From assembly GCF_039830145.1 (NCBI RefSeq), contig NZ_CP156082.1, forward strand, positions 2,498,001 to 2,562,000: a stretch of 64,000 nt of DNA, in the 5' to 3' direction. Shown piece after piece: positions 37,750-47,513 of the stretch. Source of the DNA: Croceibacterium sp. TMG7-5b_MA50 (lineage in GTDB: Bacteria; Pseudomonadota; Alphaproteobacteria; Sphingomonadales; Sphingomonadaceae). Made by a program: the position numbers and the translations under genes. Within the stretch, counting starts at the first letter, position 1. Each line of letters starts with the position of its first letter. A model generated the notes under the pieces. The model saw only the letters and a program-made list of their open reading frames with translations, was not told the origin of the DNA and ran no database searches.

Positions 37750-40617
37750 ATGGCGGACACACCGGCTGGCAAGCAGCATCTCTATCTGGTCGACGGATCG
37801 GCCTACATCTTCCGGGCCTATCATCGCCTGCCACCGCTGACCAACCCGGCGGGCACGCCGGTGGGCGCGGTCTATGGCTACACCACCATGCTGTGGAAGC
37901 TGGCGGAGGATCTCGACAAGGCGGACGGGCCCACGCACCTCGCGGTGATCCTCGACAAGGCGAGCCATTCGTTCCGCAACGAGCTGTATGCCGAATACAA
38001 GGCCAACCGGCCCGAGCCGCCGGACGATCTGCGCCCGCAATTCCCGCTGATCCGCGATGCGACCCGCGCCTTCTCCTTGCCCTGTATAGAGGAGGACGGG
38101 CTGGAGGCGGACGACCTGATCGCCTCCTACGCGCGCGCCGCCACCCGCCGGGGCTGGGACGTGACCATCGTGTCCAGCGACAAGGACCTGATGCAGCTGG
38201 TCGGCCAGTGCGGCGCGCCCGACGATGGCTGCGAGGGCGGCTGCATCGACATGCTCGACACCATGAAGAACCAGCGCATCGACGTGCCCGAAGTGATCGA
38301 GAAGTTCGGGGTGGTGCCCGAACTGGTCGGCGACGTGCTGGCGCTAATGGGCGACTCGGTGGACAATGTGCCCGGCATCTTCGGCATCGGGCCCAAGACC
38401 GCCAGCAAGCTGATCCAGGATCACGGCTCGCTGACCGCCGCGCTGGACGCGGCGCCCACGATGAAGGCGGGCAAGCTGCGCGACCGGCTGATCGAAGGGC
38501 GCGCCATGGCGGAGCTCAGCCGGGTGCTGGTGCAGTTAAAGGAGGATTGTGACCTTCCCATCCCGCTCGACGAGTTCAAGCTGGATGGCGTGCCGCCCGA
38601 ACCCTTGGCCGCGTTCCTGTTCGAACACGGCTTCACCAGCCTGCTGAAGCGGCTGGATGGCGGGCGCGGCTCCCCCGATCGGCCGATCAACCTCAACCCG
38701 GTCAAGATCAGCACCGCGGCCGCCGCGGCGCCGCAGGGCAACCGCCAGCCGCTGCCCGACATGCCGGCGGTGGACCGCAGCGCTTACGAATGTGTGCAGA
38801 CCGCGGAGCGGCTGGCCCATTGGGTGGAGCGGGCCTTCGCCGCGAGAATGGTGGCCATCGATACGGAGACCAGCGCGCTCGACGCGATGCAGGCGGAACT
38901 GTCGGGCATCTCCCTGGCGCTAGGCCCCAATAATGCCTGCTACATCCCGCTGGGCCATGGCGGCGACGACATGTTCGCGGAGAAGCCGCCGCAGGTGGAG
39001 CGGCACGTCGCCTACGACCTGCTGCGTCCGCTGCTGGAAAGCGATGCCGTCCTGAAGGTCGGCCAGAACATCAAGTACGACATCAACATCCTGGCCCGCT
39101 GCGCCGACATCCACCTGGCGCCGGTGGACGACACCATGATCATCAGCTTCGCGCTCGATGCCGGGCGATCGCTGGATGGGATCGGCGGCGGGCACGGGAT
39201 GGACGAGCTGGCGACCCGCCACCTCCAGCACACCACCCTTACGTTCAAGGACATCTGCGGCACCGGCAAGAAGGCAATCCCGTTCGGCCAGGTGCCGCTG
39301 GACCGCGCGACGCAATATGCGGCGGAGGATGCTGACGTCACCTGGCGGCTGCACCGTCATCTCAAGCCGCGCCTGCTGACCGAAGGCGGCACGCGCGTAT
39401 ATGAAACCGTCGATCGTCCGCTGATTCCGGTGGTCGCCGGCATGGAACGCCACGGCATTCGGGTCGATCGGCAGGCGCTGGAACGCCTGTCGGGCGAGTT
39501 CGCGACGGAGATCGCGCGGATCGAGGGCGAGATCTTCGAGACCGCCGGCCAGCAGTTCACCATCGGCAGCCCCAAGCAGCTGGGCGACATCCTGTTCGAC
39601 AAGATGGGCTACCAGGGCGGGCGCAAAGGCAAGAGCGGGCAATATTCGACCGATCAGACCGTGCTGGAGAAGCTGGCCCAGTCGGGCGCGACGCTGCCCC
39701 GGCAGGTGTTGGAATGGCGCCAGCTGTCCAAGCTGAAGACGACCTACACCGACGCTTTGCAGGCAGCGATCGATCCCGATACCGGCCGCGTCCACACCAG
39801 CTACAGCCTGGTCGGCGCGCAGACCGGGCGGCTGTCCTCCACCGACCCCAACCTGCAGAACATCCCGATCCGCACCGCCATCGGCCGCCAGATCCGCGAG
39901 GCGTTCGTGGCGGAGCCGGGCAACGTGCTGGTCGCCGCCGACTATTCGCAGATCGAGCTGCGCCTTGCCGCGCATATGGCGGACGTGCCGCCGCTGAAGG
40001 AGGCGTTCGCCGCCGGGCAGGACATCCACAGCCGCACGGCGGAAGAGATGTTCGGCACGGTCGACCGCGACACCCGCGCGCGGGCCAAGACGATCAACTT
40101 CGCCATCCTGTACGGCATCAGCCGCTGGGGCCTGGCCGGTCGGCTGGAGATCGAGGCGGACGAGGCGCAGGCGATGATCGACCGCTATTTCGAACGCTTC
40201 CCCGGCATCCAGCGCTACATCGTGCAGACGTTGGAGAGCGTGCGCGAGCGCGGCTATTCGGAAACCCTGCTCGGTCGCAAGACCTGGTTCCCGCGGATCA
40301 ATTCCAAGCAGATCAACGAACGCCAGGGCAGCGAACGGGCGGCGATCAACGCGCCGATCCAGGGCACCAGCGCCGACATCATCAAGCGGGCCATGGTCCG
40401 CATGGGACCGGCTTTGCGCGATGCAGGCCTGCCCGACGTGCGGATGCTGCTGCAGGTGCATGACGAACTGGTGTTCGAGATGCCGGAAGGCGACGTCTCG
40501 GCGGCCAAGCCGGTGATCGAACGGGTGATGGCGGAGGCCGCGACGCCGGCGGTGGAACTGACCGTGCCGCTGGCGATCGATATCGGCCACGGCGCGACGT
40601 GGGACGCCGCGCACTAG
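37750..40617 (+). CDS. polA: DNA polymerase I
   Basis: A 955-residue repair and Okazaki-fragment polymerase. Domain 1 (to about 300) is the 5'-3' exonuclease (YLVDGSAYIFRAYH; SDKDLMQLV; GDSVDNVPGI). Domain 2 (about 350-550) is a 3'-5' exonuclease that keeps Asp371 and Glu373 (IDTETSAL), so proofreading is likely intact. Domain 3 is the polymerase: motif A with Asp731 (AADYSQIELRLAAH), motif B (RARAKTINFAILYGIS) and motif C with Asp905 (VHDELVFE). A longer insertion than in E. coli lies near 320-345. Convergent with the glycosidase gene. Confidence 0.98.
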   Translation: MADTPAGKQHLYLVDGSAYIFRAYHRLPPLTNPAGTPVGAVYGYTTMLWKLAEDLDKADGPTHLAVILDKASHSFRNELYAEYKANRPEPPDDLRPQFPLIRDATRAFSLPCIEEDGLEADDLIASYARAATRRGWDVTIVSSDKDLMQLVGQCGAPDDGCEGGCIDMLDTMKNQRIDVPEVIEKFGVVPELVGDVLALMGDSVDNVPGIFGIGPKTASKLIQDHGSLTAALDAAPTMKAGKLRDRLIEGRAMAELSRVLVQLKEDCDLPIPLDEFKLDGVPPEPLAAFLFEHGFTSLLKRLDGGRGSPDRPINLNPVKISTAAAAAPQGNRQPLPDMPAVDRSAYECVQTAERLAHWVERAFAARMVAIDTETSALDAMQAELSGISLALGPNNACYIPLGHGGDDMFAEKPPQVERHVAYDLLRPLLESDAVLKVGQNIKYDINILARCADIHLAPVDDTMIISFALDAGRSLDGIGGGHGMDELATRHLQHTTLTFKDICGTGKKAIPFGQVPLDRATQYAAEDADVTWRLHRHLKPRLLTEGGTRVYETVDRPLIPVVAGMERHGIRVDRQALERLSGEFATEIARIEGEIFETAGQQFTIGSPKQLGDILFDKMGYQGGRKGKSGQYSTDQTVLEKLAQSGATLPRQVLEWRQLSKLKTTYTDALQAAIDPDTGRVHTSYSLVGAQTGRLSSTDPNLQNIPIRTAIGRQIREAFVAEPGNVLVAADYSQIELRLAAHMADVPPLKEAFAAGQDIHSRTAEEMFGTVDRDTRARAKTINFAILYGISRWGLAGRLEIEADEAQAMIDRYFERFPGIQRYIVQTLESVRERGYSETLLGRKTWFPRINSKQINERQGSERAAINAPIQGTSADIIKRAMVRMGPALRDAGLPDVRMLLQVHDELVFEMPEGDVSAAKPVIERVMAEAATPAVELTVPLAIDIGHGATWDAAH

Positions 40618-40625
40618 GCCGATAT

Positions 40626-43274
40626 TCAGCGGATGACGTGTTCGTCCGTCACCTGCACCTCGGCGGCCACGCCGGCGACCTGCGGCAGACCGTCGCGCTG
40701 GTCCGGCTGGCCGCCGCCGATCCACAGGCGGATCGGACCTGCGGGCACAACCCGCCGGCCGTCGGCATCAACCATGCTCAGCGCCTCGGCATCCAGCGTG
40801 AAGCTGACCTCCTGCTCCGCCCCGCGGGCGAGGTCCACCCGGCGGAAGGCGCGCAGCGCGCGCACCGGCGCGCCGGGGGCATCGTGCGTCACATACAGCT
40901 GCACCACCTCCGCCCCGTCGCGCGCGCCCGTATTGCGCAGGGTGGCCGTCACCTCCACCGCCTCCCCGGCGGCGATGGTATCGCGGCTGAGGCGCGCGGG
41001 GGCGTAGGTGAAGCTGGTATAGCTCAGCCCATGACCGAACGGGTACAGCGCCTCGCCATCGAAATAGCGGTAGGTGCGGTTCGCCATGCCGTATTCCTTG
41101 AAGGGCGGCAGGTCGTCGACCGAACGGTAGAAGGTGACCGGCAGACGGCCTGACGGGCTGTAATCGCCCGCGATAAGGTCGGCGACCGCGCGCCCGCCGG
41201 TGCCGCCTGGATACCATGCCTCGATGATGGCGGGCACGTTGGCGTCGGCCCAGTTCACCGCCAGCGCGCTGCCGTTCATCAGCACCAGCACCACGGGTTT
41301 GCCCGTGGCGTGGAGCTGTTCCAGCAATTCCTGCTGCGGGGCGGGCAGGTCCAGGCTGGTGCGGTCGCCCCCGGCGAAGCCCGCCGCGTTGACGCGCATC
41401 TCCTCGCCTTCCAGCTTGGCAGTGAGGCCGGCGGCGTAGACCACCAGGTCGGCGTCGCGCGCGGCGGCGATGGCCGCATCGCTGCGCGTCTCGGCCGCGC
41501 TCCACATCAGCATCTGGTCGCCCCGCGTGCCGCTCTGCTTGGCCTCCACCACGATGGCTACGGGCTTGCCCGCGGTCAGCACGGCATCGCGCGAGACGAT
41601 GTCGCCGGGCTCGCCCGCGTCCCAGGCATTGACGATCTCCTGCCCGTCCACGCTGATCCGGTAACCGTCGAAGCTACGCAGCTGGAACTGATAGGCGCCG
41701 CTGTTGGGCGGGGTGATCGTGCCGCTCCACCGGACGGAGCCGGCGCGGTCGGCGCGGGTGGGGTAGCCCCAGCGGAAACGTACCTCCTCCTCCTCCTCGC
41801 TCGTCGCCACCGGCGTGCCGGAGAGCGCCGGGTTGTCGAACACCTCCATCCGTACACCGGCCAGCGGTTCGGCGCCGACGGCCTTCAGCGGGGTGCCGGT
41901 ATGGCCGGTCCCCTCGACATAGGTGACTTCCGCATCCGGGTACCGCGCCCGCAGACCCGCCAGCACGGTGACCGGGGCGGATGGCGTGCCGTTGTAATTG
42001 CCGACCAGCGCATCCACGCTGTCCGCATTGGGGCCGATCACCGCGATCCGCCGGGGCGCGGCGGCGAGCGGCAGCAGCCCGTCATTCTTCAGCAGCACGG
42101 TGGATGCGCGCGCCACCTGATTGGCCAGCGACGCGTGTTCGGGCGTGTCGAACTGGTCAGCGGTGATTGCGGCGTACGGGCTTGCGGAACGGTCGCCCAT
42201 CAGGCCCAGCCGGATGCGCGCGGTCACCAGCCGCGTCACCGCGCGGTCCAGCGTCGCTTCCGGCAGCAAGCCCTGTTCCACCGCGCGCACGATGATGGCG
42301 GGGTCGCTGCTCTTGTCGAGGCCGAACTCGGCGCAGAACAGGTCGGTGCCGGCGCCGATCGCGGCGGCGGCGGTATGTTCGGGATCAGGCTGCCATTTGT
42401 GCGATTCGGGTTTGAAGAAATCGGCAATAGCCGCGCAATCGGACACGATGTGCCCGCGAAAGCCCCAGTCGCGCCGGACAATCTCCTCCAGCATCGGCGT
42501 GGCGCAGGCGGGGATGCCGTCGATCGCGTTATAGGCGCACATCAGCCCCTCGGCCCGCGCCTCCGTCACCGCGGCGCGGAAGGCAGGGAGGTAGGTGTCC
42601 TCCAGATCGTGGGCGGAAGGGTGCACATCCTCGAAATGGCGATCTGCCTCCGGCCCGGAATGGACCGCGAAGTGCTTGACGGAGGCGAGCGTCTTCAACG
42701 CGTTCGGGTCGTCGCCCTGCAGCCCCTGGATGAAGGCCACGCCGAAGCGGCTGGTCAGGAACGGGTCCTCGCCCCAGGTCTCCTGACCCCGGCCCCAGCG
42801 CGGATCGCGGAAGATGTTCACGTTGGGCGACCATACGGTCAGGCCGTGGTAGATGGCGGAGCTGCCATCGGGCTTCAGCGTGTCGAGGTACTTGGCCCGA
42901 AATTCGGTGGCGATCACGTCGGCGGTCTGCCGGATCAGCGGCACGTCCCAGGTCGCGGCAAGCCCGATCGCCTGCGGGAACACCGTTGCCTCGCCGGCGC
43001 GGGCGACGCCGTGCAGCCCCTCGCTCCACCAATTATAGGCGGGTATGCCCAGCCGGGCGATGGCGGGGGACTCGTGCTTGATCTGCGAGGCCTTCTCGGC
43101 AAGCGTCATTTCGGCGACGATCGCCGCGGCCCGGCTTTCCGCCTGGTCGATCGCGCTGTTCCACGCCGCCGCATCCATCGGCGCTGGCGCCTCGCGCGAA
43201 TGGGCCGGCACCGCTGCCGCCATGGCCAGGATGGCCGCACCCCAGCGCAGCGACCGCAATTGTGAACGCACCAT
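40626..43274 (-). CDS. GH3 family glycosidase with PA14 domain
   Basis: An 882-residue exported beta-glycosidase (beta-glucosidase or beta-xylosidase class). Signal peptide to about residue 25 (ILAMAAAVPAHS). The GH3 N-domain has YNWWSEGLHGVAR, VKHFAVHSGPE and the nucleophile Asp279 in HIVSDCAAIADFF. A PA14 carbohydrate-binding domain (about 450-590; SVRWSGTITPPNSGAYQF, FDGYRISVDG) is inserted in the C-domain, followed by the fibronectin III-like end (YPFGHGLSYTSFTY; EVVQLYVTH). The YNWWSEGLHG opening resembles plant-type beta-xylosidases. It is a lone gene without an adjacent TonB receptor or sugar permease. Confidence 0.93.
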   Translation of the reverse strand: MVRSQLRSLRWGAAILAMAAAVPAHSREAPAPMDAAAWNSAIDQAESRAAAIVAEMTLAEKASQIKHESPAIARLGIPAYNWWSEGLHGVARAGEATVFPQAIGLAATWDVPLIRQTADVIATEFRAKYLDTLKPDGSSAIYHGLTVWSPNVNIFRDPRWGRGQETWGEDPFLTSRFGVAFIQGLQGDDPNALKTLASVKHFAVHSGPEADRHFEDVHPSAHDLEDTYLPAFRAAVTEARAEGLMCAYNAIDGIPACATPMLEEIVRRDWGFRGHIVSDCAAIADFFKPESHKWQPDPEHTAAAAIGAGTDLFCAEFGLDKSSDPAIIVRAVEQGLLPEATLDRAVTRLVTARIRLGLMGDRSASPYAAITADQFDTPEHASLANQVARASTVLLKNDGLLPLAAAPRRIAVIGPNADSVDALVGNYNGTPSAPVTVLAGLRARYPDAEVTYVEGTGHTGTPLKAVGAEPLAGVRMEVFDNPALSGTPVATSEEEEEVRFRWGYPTRADRAGSVRWSGTITPPNSGAYQFQLRSFDGYRISVDGQEIVNAWDAGEPGDIVSRDAVLTAGKPVAIVVEAKQSGTRGDQMLMWSAAETRSDAAIAAARDADLVVYAAGLTAKLEGEEMRVNAAGFAGGDRTSLDLPAPQQELLEQLHATGKPVVLVLMNGSALAVNWADANVPAIIEAWYPGGTGGRAVADLIAGDYSPSGRLPVTFYRSVDDLPPFKEYGMANRTYRYFDGEALYPFGHGLSYTSFTYAPARLSRDTIAAGEAVEVTATLRNTGARDGAEVVQLYVTHDAPGAPVRALRAFRRVDLARGAEQEVSFTLDAEALSMVDADGRRVVPAGPIRLWIGGGQPDQRDGLPQVAGVAAEVQVTDEHVIR

Positions 43275-43368
43275 CAGCCTTCCTCCCCACGCACCGCAGG
43301 TTGCCAGGGCACCCGGTGTTATCGAGAGAGGGTAACGCTATCATTCGCCACGTGCAAGCAGCGGCTGG

Positions 43369-43400
43369 GGCGTCATCCCGACCCTTGCCGGGATGACGCC
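43369..43400. repeat. Intergenic palindromic element (REP-like hairpin)
   Basis: GGCGTCATCCCG and CGGGATGACGCC, a perfect 12-bp inverted repeat with an 8-base loop, just after the stop of the AAA ATPase gene. It resembles the 'GTCATCCCGG...CCGGGATGAC' elements scattered between genes in alphaproteobacteria. No T-run follows on the relevant strand, so it is a poor classical terminator though it may still protect or end the mRNA. I saw no second copy in this window. Confidence 0.55.
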
Positions 43401-43409
43401 GACCTGCCG

Positions 43410-45716
43410 TCAATGTTTGAATGGCCGGGTGCTTTCCACCATGTCGTCGGTCAGGAAGCCGATCGGCCGCACTTCCATCGCCCGGCGCTTCAGCTCGCCC
43501 TGCATGGCCTCGTACTCCTTCTCCGTCGCCTCGCTGACGCTGGCGCGGCTTTCGGTAAGCGCCTGCGCGAAGTCCGCCCCGGTCACCTCCCGCGCATTCT
43601 CCCCGTCGCGGCGAATGGCGAGCAGGCCCGCGCGGCGCACCACGTCCTCCAGGTCCGCGCCGGTGTAGCGGTCCGTCTCCGCCGCGACGTGCGCCAGGTC
43701 CACATCGCCCGCCAGCGGCATGCCGCGCGTGTGGATCGACAGGATATGCGCACGCCCGGCCTCGTCCGGGGTGCCGACATAGACCAGCTCGTCGAACCGG
43801 CCGGGGCGCAGCAGCGCGGGATCGACCAGCGTCGGCCGGTTGGTCGCGCCGATCACGACGATGGAGTTCAGCTCCTCCATCCCGTCCATCTCCGCCAGGA
43901 TGGTGTTGACCACCCGCGCGGTCACCTGCGGCTCGGCCCCGCCGCTGCCGCGCGCGGGCACCAGCGAATCGATCTCGTCGATGAACACGACGCAGGGCGC
44001 CACCTGCCGGGCGCGGGCGAACAGGCGGCTGATCTGCTGCTCGCTCTCGCCATACCACTTGGAGAGCAGGTCCGACGACTTCATGGAGATGAAGTTCGCC
44101 TCCGCCTCCTTCGCCACGGCCTTCGCCAGCAGCGTCTTGCCGGTGCCCGGCGGACCATACAGCAGGAAGCCCTTGGCCGGGCGGATGCCCAGCCGATCGA
44201 ACGCCTGCGGATTGCGCAGCGGCAGTTCCACGCCTTCGCGCAGCTTCTCCTGCGCGGTGCCGAGTCCGCCGATATCGGCCCAGCCCACGGTAGGCGCCTG
44301 CACCATCACCTCGCGCATGGCGGATGGCTGCACCCGCTTCAGCGCCTCGCGGAAGTCGCCACGTTCGACGCACAGGCCCTCCAGCACCTCAGGCGGCACG
44401 GTGCGTGCGTCGAGGTCGAGACGCGGCATGATCCGCCGCACCGCCTCGATCGCCGCCTCCCGCGCCAATGCGGCAAGGTCCGCGCCGACGAAGCCGTGGG
44501 TGGAGCGTGACAGTTCCTTCAGGTCGACTCCTTCACCCAGCGGCATGCCGCGGGTGTGGATGCCCAGGATCTCCCGCCGGCCCTGCTCGTCCGGCACGCC
44601 GACGATGATCTCCCGGTCGAACCGGCCCGGCCGGCGCAGCGCCTCGTCAATCGCGTCGGGCCGGTTGGTGGCGGCGATCACCACCAGGTTGGCGCGCGCC
44701 TGCAACCCGTCCATCAGCGTCAGCAACTGGGCGACCAGCCGCTTCTCCGCCTCGCCCTGCACGTTCTGCCGCTTGGGCGCGATCGAATCGATTTCGTCGA
44801 TGAAGACAATGGACGGCTGCGCCCGCTCCGCCTGCTCGAACACCTCGCGCAGCCGCTTCTCGGACTCGCCATAGGCGCTGCCCATGATCTCCGGTCCGTT
44901 GATGATGAAGAACTCGGCCTCGCTCTCGTTCGCCACCGCTTGCGCCAGCCGGGTCTTGCCGGTGCCCGGTGGGCCGTGCAGCAGCACGCCCTTGGGCGGA
45001 TCGACGCCCAGCCGCGTGAACAGTTCGGGATAGCGGAGCGGCAGCTCGACCATCTCGCGCAATTGCTTGATGGTGTCTTCCATGCCGCCGACATCGTCGT
45101 AGTTCACGGTGCCGCGGCCATCGCGCACCTCGGCGAACTCGGCCCGCAGCTCCACCTCCGTCTCCGGCCCGATGGTCACGATGCCGCGCGGCACGGTGGA
45201 GACCACCTGCAGGCGGATCTGCGTCAGCGCATAGGCGGGCGTGTTGAACATCCGCCGTACTTCCGCCGGCACGTTCTGCACCGGCTGCTGGCCATGTGTC
45301 GCCACCAGGTCGCCCTGCACCAGCGGCTTGCCGGTGAAGACGCGCTTCAGCGCCTCCGGCGGGCCCTGCAACCGCATCTGCCGCTGCGCGGGCGCGAACA
45401 CCACGCGGGTGGCGACGCGCGGCTCGGCGCGGCGGACCTGCACGTGTTCACCCCCCGCGGTCTCCGCATTGGCGCGCTGCAGCCCGTCCAGCCGGACGAC
45501 GGAGAGCGACTGATCCTCGTCATAGGCGGGCAGGGCGAGGGCGGCGGTGATCCGCTTGCCCTCGATCTCGATCGCGTCGCCTTCGGTGATGCCCAGCGCC
45601 TGGAACGCCGCGCGCGGCATCCGGGCGACCCCGCGGCCGCTTTCCTCCTGCCGGGCAGCGGCGACCTGCAGGCGCACGGCCTGATCGCTTGCGCCCCGTG
45701 CATCCGCGTCCGCCAT
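43410..45716 (-). CDS. CDC48/p97-like double AAA+ ATPase
   Basis: A 768-residue protein with the architecture of archaeal/eukaryotic CDC48: an N-domain (to about 190) with double-psi-barrel features (GRGVARMPRAAFQALG, DAIEIEG), then two AAA modules. D1 has Walker A GPPGTGKT with Lys254 and Walker B FIDEIDS; D2 has Lys527 and a second FIDEIDS; both have the arginine-finger RPGRFD and the VGGMEDT/IGGLGTA lead-ins. It should act as a hexameric unfoldase; substrates in bacteria are unknown. The C-terminus (ESTRPFKH) lacks the HbYX proteasome-docking tail. ATG 45716 has AAGGAG eight bases upstream. Its leader contains a terminator. Confidence 0.93.
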   Translation of the reverse strand: MADADARGASDQAVRLQVAAARQEESGRGVARMPRAAFQALGITEGDAIEIEGKRITAALALPAYDEDQSLSVVRLDGLQRANAETAGGEHVQVRRAEPRVATRVVFAPAQRQMRLQGPPEALKRVFTGKPLVQGDLVATHGQQPVQNVPAEVRRMFNTPAYALTQIRLQVVSTVPRGIVTIGPETEVELRAEFAEVRDGRGTVNYDDVGGMEDTIKQLREMVELPLRYPELFTRLGVDPPKGVLLHGPPGTGKTRLAQAVANESEAEFFIINGPEIMGSAYGESEKRLREVFEQAERAQPSIVFIDEIDSIAPKRQNVQGEAEKRLVAQLLTLMDGLQARANLVVIAATNRPDAIDEALRRPGRFDREIIVGVPDEQGRREILGIHTRGMPLGEGVDLKELSRSTHGFVGADLAALAREAAIEAVRRIMPRLDLDARTVPPEVLEGLCVERGDFREALKRVQPSAMREVMVQAPTVGWADIGGLGTAQEKLREGVELPLRNPQAFDRLGIRPAKGFLLYGPPGTGKTLLAKAVAKEAEANFISMKSSDLLSKWYGESEQQISRLFARARQVAPCVVFIDEIDSLVPARGSGGAEPQVTARVVNTILAEMDGMEELNSIVVIGATNRPTLVDPALLRPGRFDELVYVGTPDEAGRAHILSIHTRGMPLAGDVDLAHVAAETDRYTGADLEDVVRRAGLLAIRRDGENAREVTGADFAQALTESRASVSEATEKEYEAMQGELKRRAMEVRPIGFLTDDMVESTRPFKH

Positions 45717-45828
45717 CACCCAAGCTCCTTCAACCCATCCAGGACGGGACAGCTAGGAAGCGGCACGGGCGATTGCAAAGGGCCAGCGTGCGTCGGCGCA
45801 CCCGACGGTGCGGAACGGGGCAAAAAGA

Positions 45829-45854
45829 AAGCCCGGCCGTTGCCAGCCGGGCTT
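45829..45854 (-). terminator. Intrinsic terminator read leftward, in the leader of the AAA ATPase gene
   Basis: AAGCCCGGC (45829-45837) pairs with GCCGGGCTT (45846-45854) around an 8-base loop. Read leftward the hairpin is followed by TTTCTTTTTG, a good U-tract; read rightward there is none. No leftward gene ends here, so it stops either a short RNA or the leader transcript of the ATPase gene. Confidence 0.75.
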
Positions 45855-45890
45855 GGAAAGTTTGGGAGAGGATGCCTGAAAGGCAAGCCC

Positions 45891-45919
45891 CTTATGATCC
45901 GATGCGGGACATCTCGCAA
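45891..45919 (-). promoter_or_regulatory. Candidate sigma-70-type promoter upstream of the leader terminator
   Basis: Read leftward: TTGCGA (45919-45914), 17 bases, CATAAG (45896-45891). A start near 45884 would give a leader of about 165 bases to the AAA ATPase start, with the terminator in its middle. The whole region 45717-46149 has no gene; beyond this promoter it holds an inverted repeat TAGCA...TGCTA (45970-45986) and AT-rich sequence likely to be the promoter area of the CoA-transferase genes. Confidence 0.4.
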
Positions 45920-46149
45920 GTGCGAAACGCGCAAAGGTCAGTGCAATTCGTGCAACATAGCGAGGTAAGTAGCAGGAAACATGCTATTGTTCGCGCTATC
46001 TTTGGTATAAACACGTAGCTCGACCCCGTTCCCGGCCATTGTGCATCGCAACGGCTGCGCCGATGCGGCAGCAACCCCCGTGACAGCCCCCGCCCGATTG
46101 CGTAGCACGCGCCGGTACTGCCCATGGGAACGGCACTGGAGGTCAGGTG

Positions 46150-46857
46150 ATGCGCAAACTCTATCCCGATGCGGCGGCGGCGCTGGACGGTGTGCTGCGG
46201 GACGGCATGCTGATCGCGGCCGGCGGTTTTGGCCTCAGCGGCCTGCCCGAACGGCTGCTCGACGCGATCCGCGACAGCGGCGTCACGGGCCTGACCTTCG
46301 CCAGCAACAATGCCGGCATCGACAATGAAGGCATCGGCAAGCTGCTGCGCACGCGGCAGGTCGCCAAGATGATCAGCAGCTATGTGGGCGAGAACAAGGA
46401 GTTCGAGCGGCAGTTTTTATCCGGAGAGCTGGAGGTGGAGTTCTGCCCGCAGGGCACGCTCGCCGAACGCATGCGCGCTGGTGGTGCAGGTATTCCCGGC
46501 TTCTACACCAAGACGGGTGTCGGCACCCAGGTGGCGGAGGGGAAGGAGGTCAAGAACTTCGACGGGCAGGACTACATCCTGGAACGCGGCATCTTCGCCG
46601 ACCTGTCGATCGTAAAGGCCTGGCGCGCGGACGAGGCGGGCAATTGCGTGTTCCGCAAGACGGCGCGCAACTTCAACGCCCCCGCCGCGACCTGCGGCAA
46701 GGTCTGCGTGGTGGAGGTGGAGGAACTGGTGCCGACCGGCAGCCTCGACCCCGACCAGATCCATCTGCCCGGCATCTACGTCCAGCGGCTGATCGTGGGC
46801 GCACCCTACGACAAGAAGATCGAATTCGTGACCACGCGCGAGAGGGAGGCGGTCTGA
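46150..46857 (+). CDS. scoA: 3-oxoacid CoA-transferase subunit A
   Basis: A 235-residue alpha subunit of succinyl-CoA:3-oxoacid CoA-transferase, which activates acetoacetate using succinyl-CoA. It has [45 protein letters not shown] and [19 protein letters not shown], all typical of SCOT A subunits. GGAGG seven bases upstream fixes the ATG at 46150 (a GTG at 46147 is adjacent). The B subunit gene starts in the stop codon (TGATG), so the two are made in equal amount. Confidence 0.96.
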   Translation: MRKLYPDAAAALDGVLRDGMLIAAGGFGLSGLPERLLDAIRDSGVTGLTFASNNAGIDNEGIGKLLRTRQVAKMISSYVGENKEFERQFLSGELEVEFCPQGTLAERMRAGGAGIPGFYTKTGVGTQVAEGKEVKNFDGQDYILERGIFADLSIVKAWRADEAGNCVFRKTARNFNAPAATCGKVCVVEVEELVPTGSLDPDQIHLPGIYVQRLIVGAPYDKKIEFVTTREREAV

Positions 46858-47507
46858 TGGCTACGCAGGTGAAGGGCTGGACCCGTGACCAGATGGCCGC
46901 CCGCGCCGCGGCGGAGCTGGAGGACGGCTTCTACGTCAATCTGGGCATCGGCATCCCGACCTTGGTGGCGAACCACATCCCCGCCGGGGTGGAGGTGACG
47001 CTGCAATCCGAAAACGGCATGCTCGGCATCGGGCCGTTCCCCTACCCGGACGAGGTCGATCCCGACCTCATCAATGCGGGCAAGCAGACGGTCAGCGAAC
47101 TGCCGCACTCGGTCTATTTCGACAGCGCGCAAAGCTTCGCCATGATCCGCGGCGGGCACATCGACCTGGCGGTGCTGGGGGCGATGGAGGTGAGCGAGGA
47201 CGGCGACATCGCCAACTGGATGATTCCGGGCAAGATGATCAAGGGCATGGGCGGCGCCATGGACCTGGTCGCGGGGGTCAAGAAGATCATCGTGGTAATG
47301 GATCACACCGCGAAGGACGGCACGCCCAAGTTCATTCCCCACTGCACCCTGCCGCTGACGGGCAAGGGCGTGGTCGACATGATCGTCACCGATCTCGCCG
47401 TATTCGCCCGGCCCGATCATGCCAGTCCGTTCCGGCTGGTGGAGCTGTCGCCCGGCGTCAGCGCGGAGGAAGTGGCGGCCAAGACAACCGCGAAGTATAC
47501 GGTGTAG
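46857..47507 (+). CDS. scoB: 3-oxoacid CoA-transferase subunit B
   Basis: A 216-residue beta subunit carrying the catalytic glutamate, Glu52 in [11 protein letters not shown], which forms the CoA thioester intermediate. Other typical segments are [50 protein letters not shown] and [10 protein letters not shown]. With subunit A it converts acetoacetate and succinyl-CoA to acetoacetyl-CoA and succinate, linking ketone-body or PHB breakdown to the TCA cycle. Convergent with msrB, 6 bp between stops. Confidence 0.96.
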   Translation: MATQVKGWTRDQMAARAAAELEDGFYVNLGIGIPTLVANHIPAGVEVTLQSENGMLGIGPFPYPDEVDPDLINAGKQTVSELPHSVYFDSAQSFAMIRGGHIDLAVLGAMEVSEDGDIANWMIPGKMIKGMGGAMDLVAGVKKIIVVMDHTAKDGTPKFIPHCTLPLTGKGVVDMIVTDLAVFARPDHASPFRLVELSPGVSAEEVAAKTTAKYTV

Positions 47508-47513
47508 GCAGGC

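Noticed and set aside
45892-46125. Leftward 77-codon frame in the intergenic region before the CoA-transferase genes
   Set aside because: No ribosome binding site, no family resemblance; the sequence is better explained as leader/promoter or a small RNA region.
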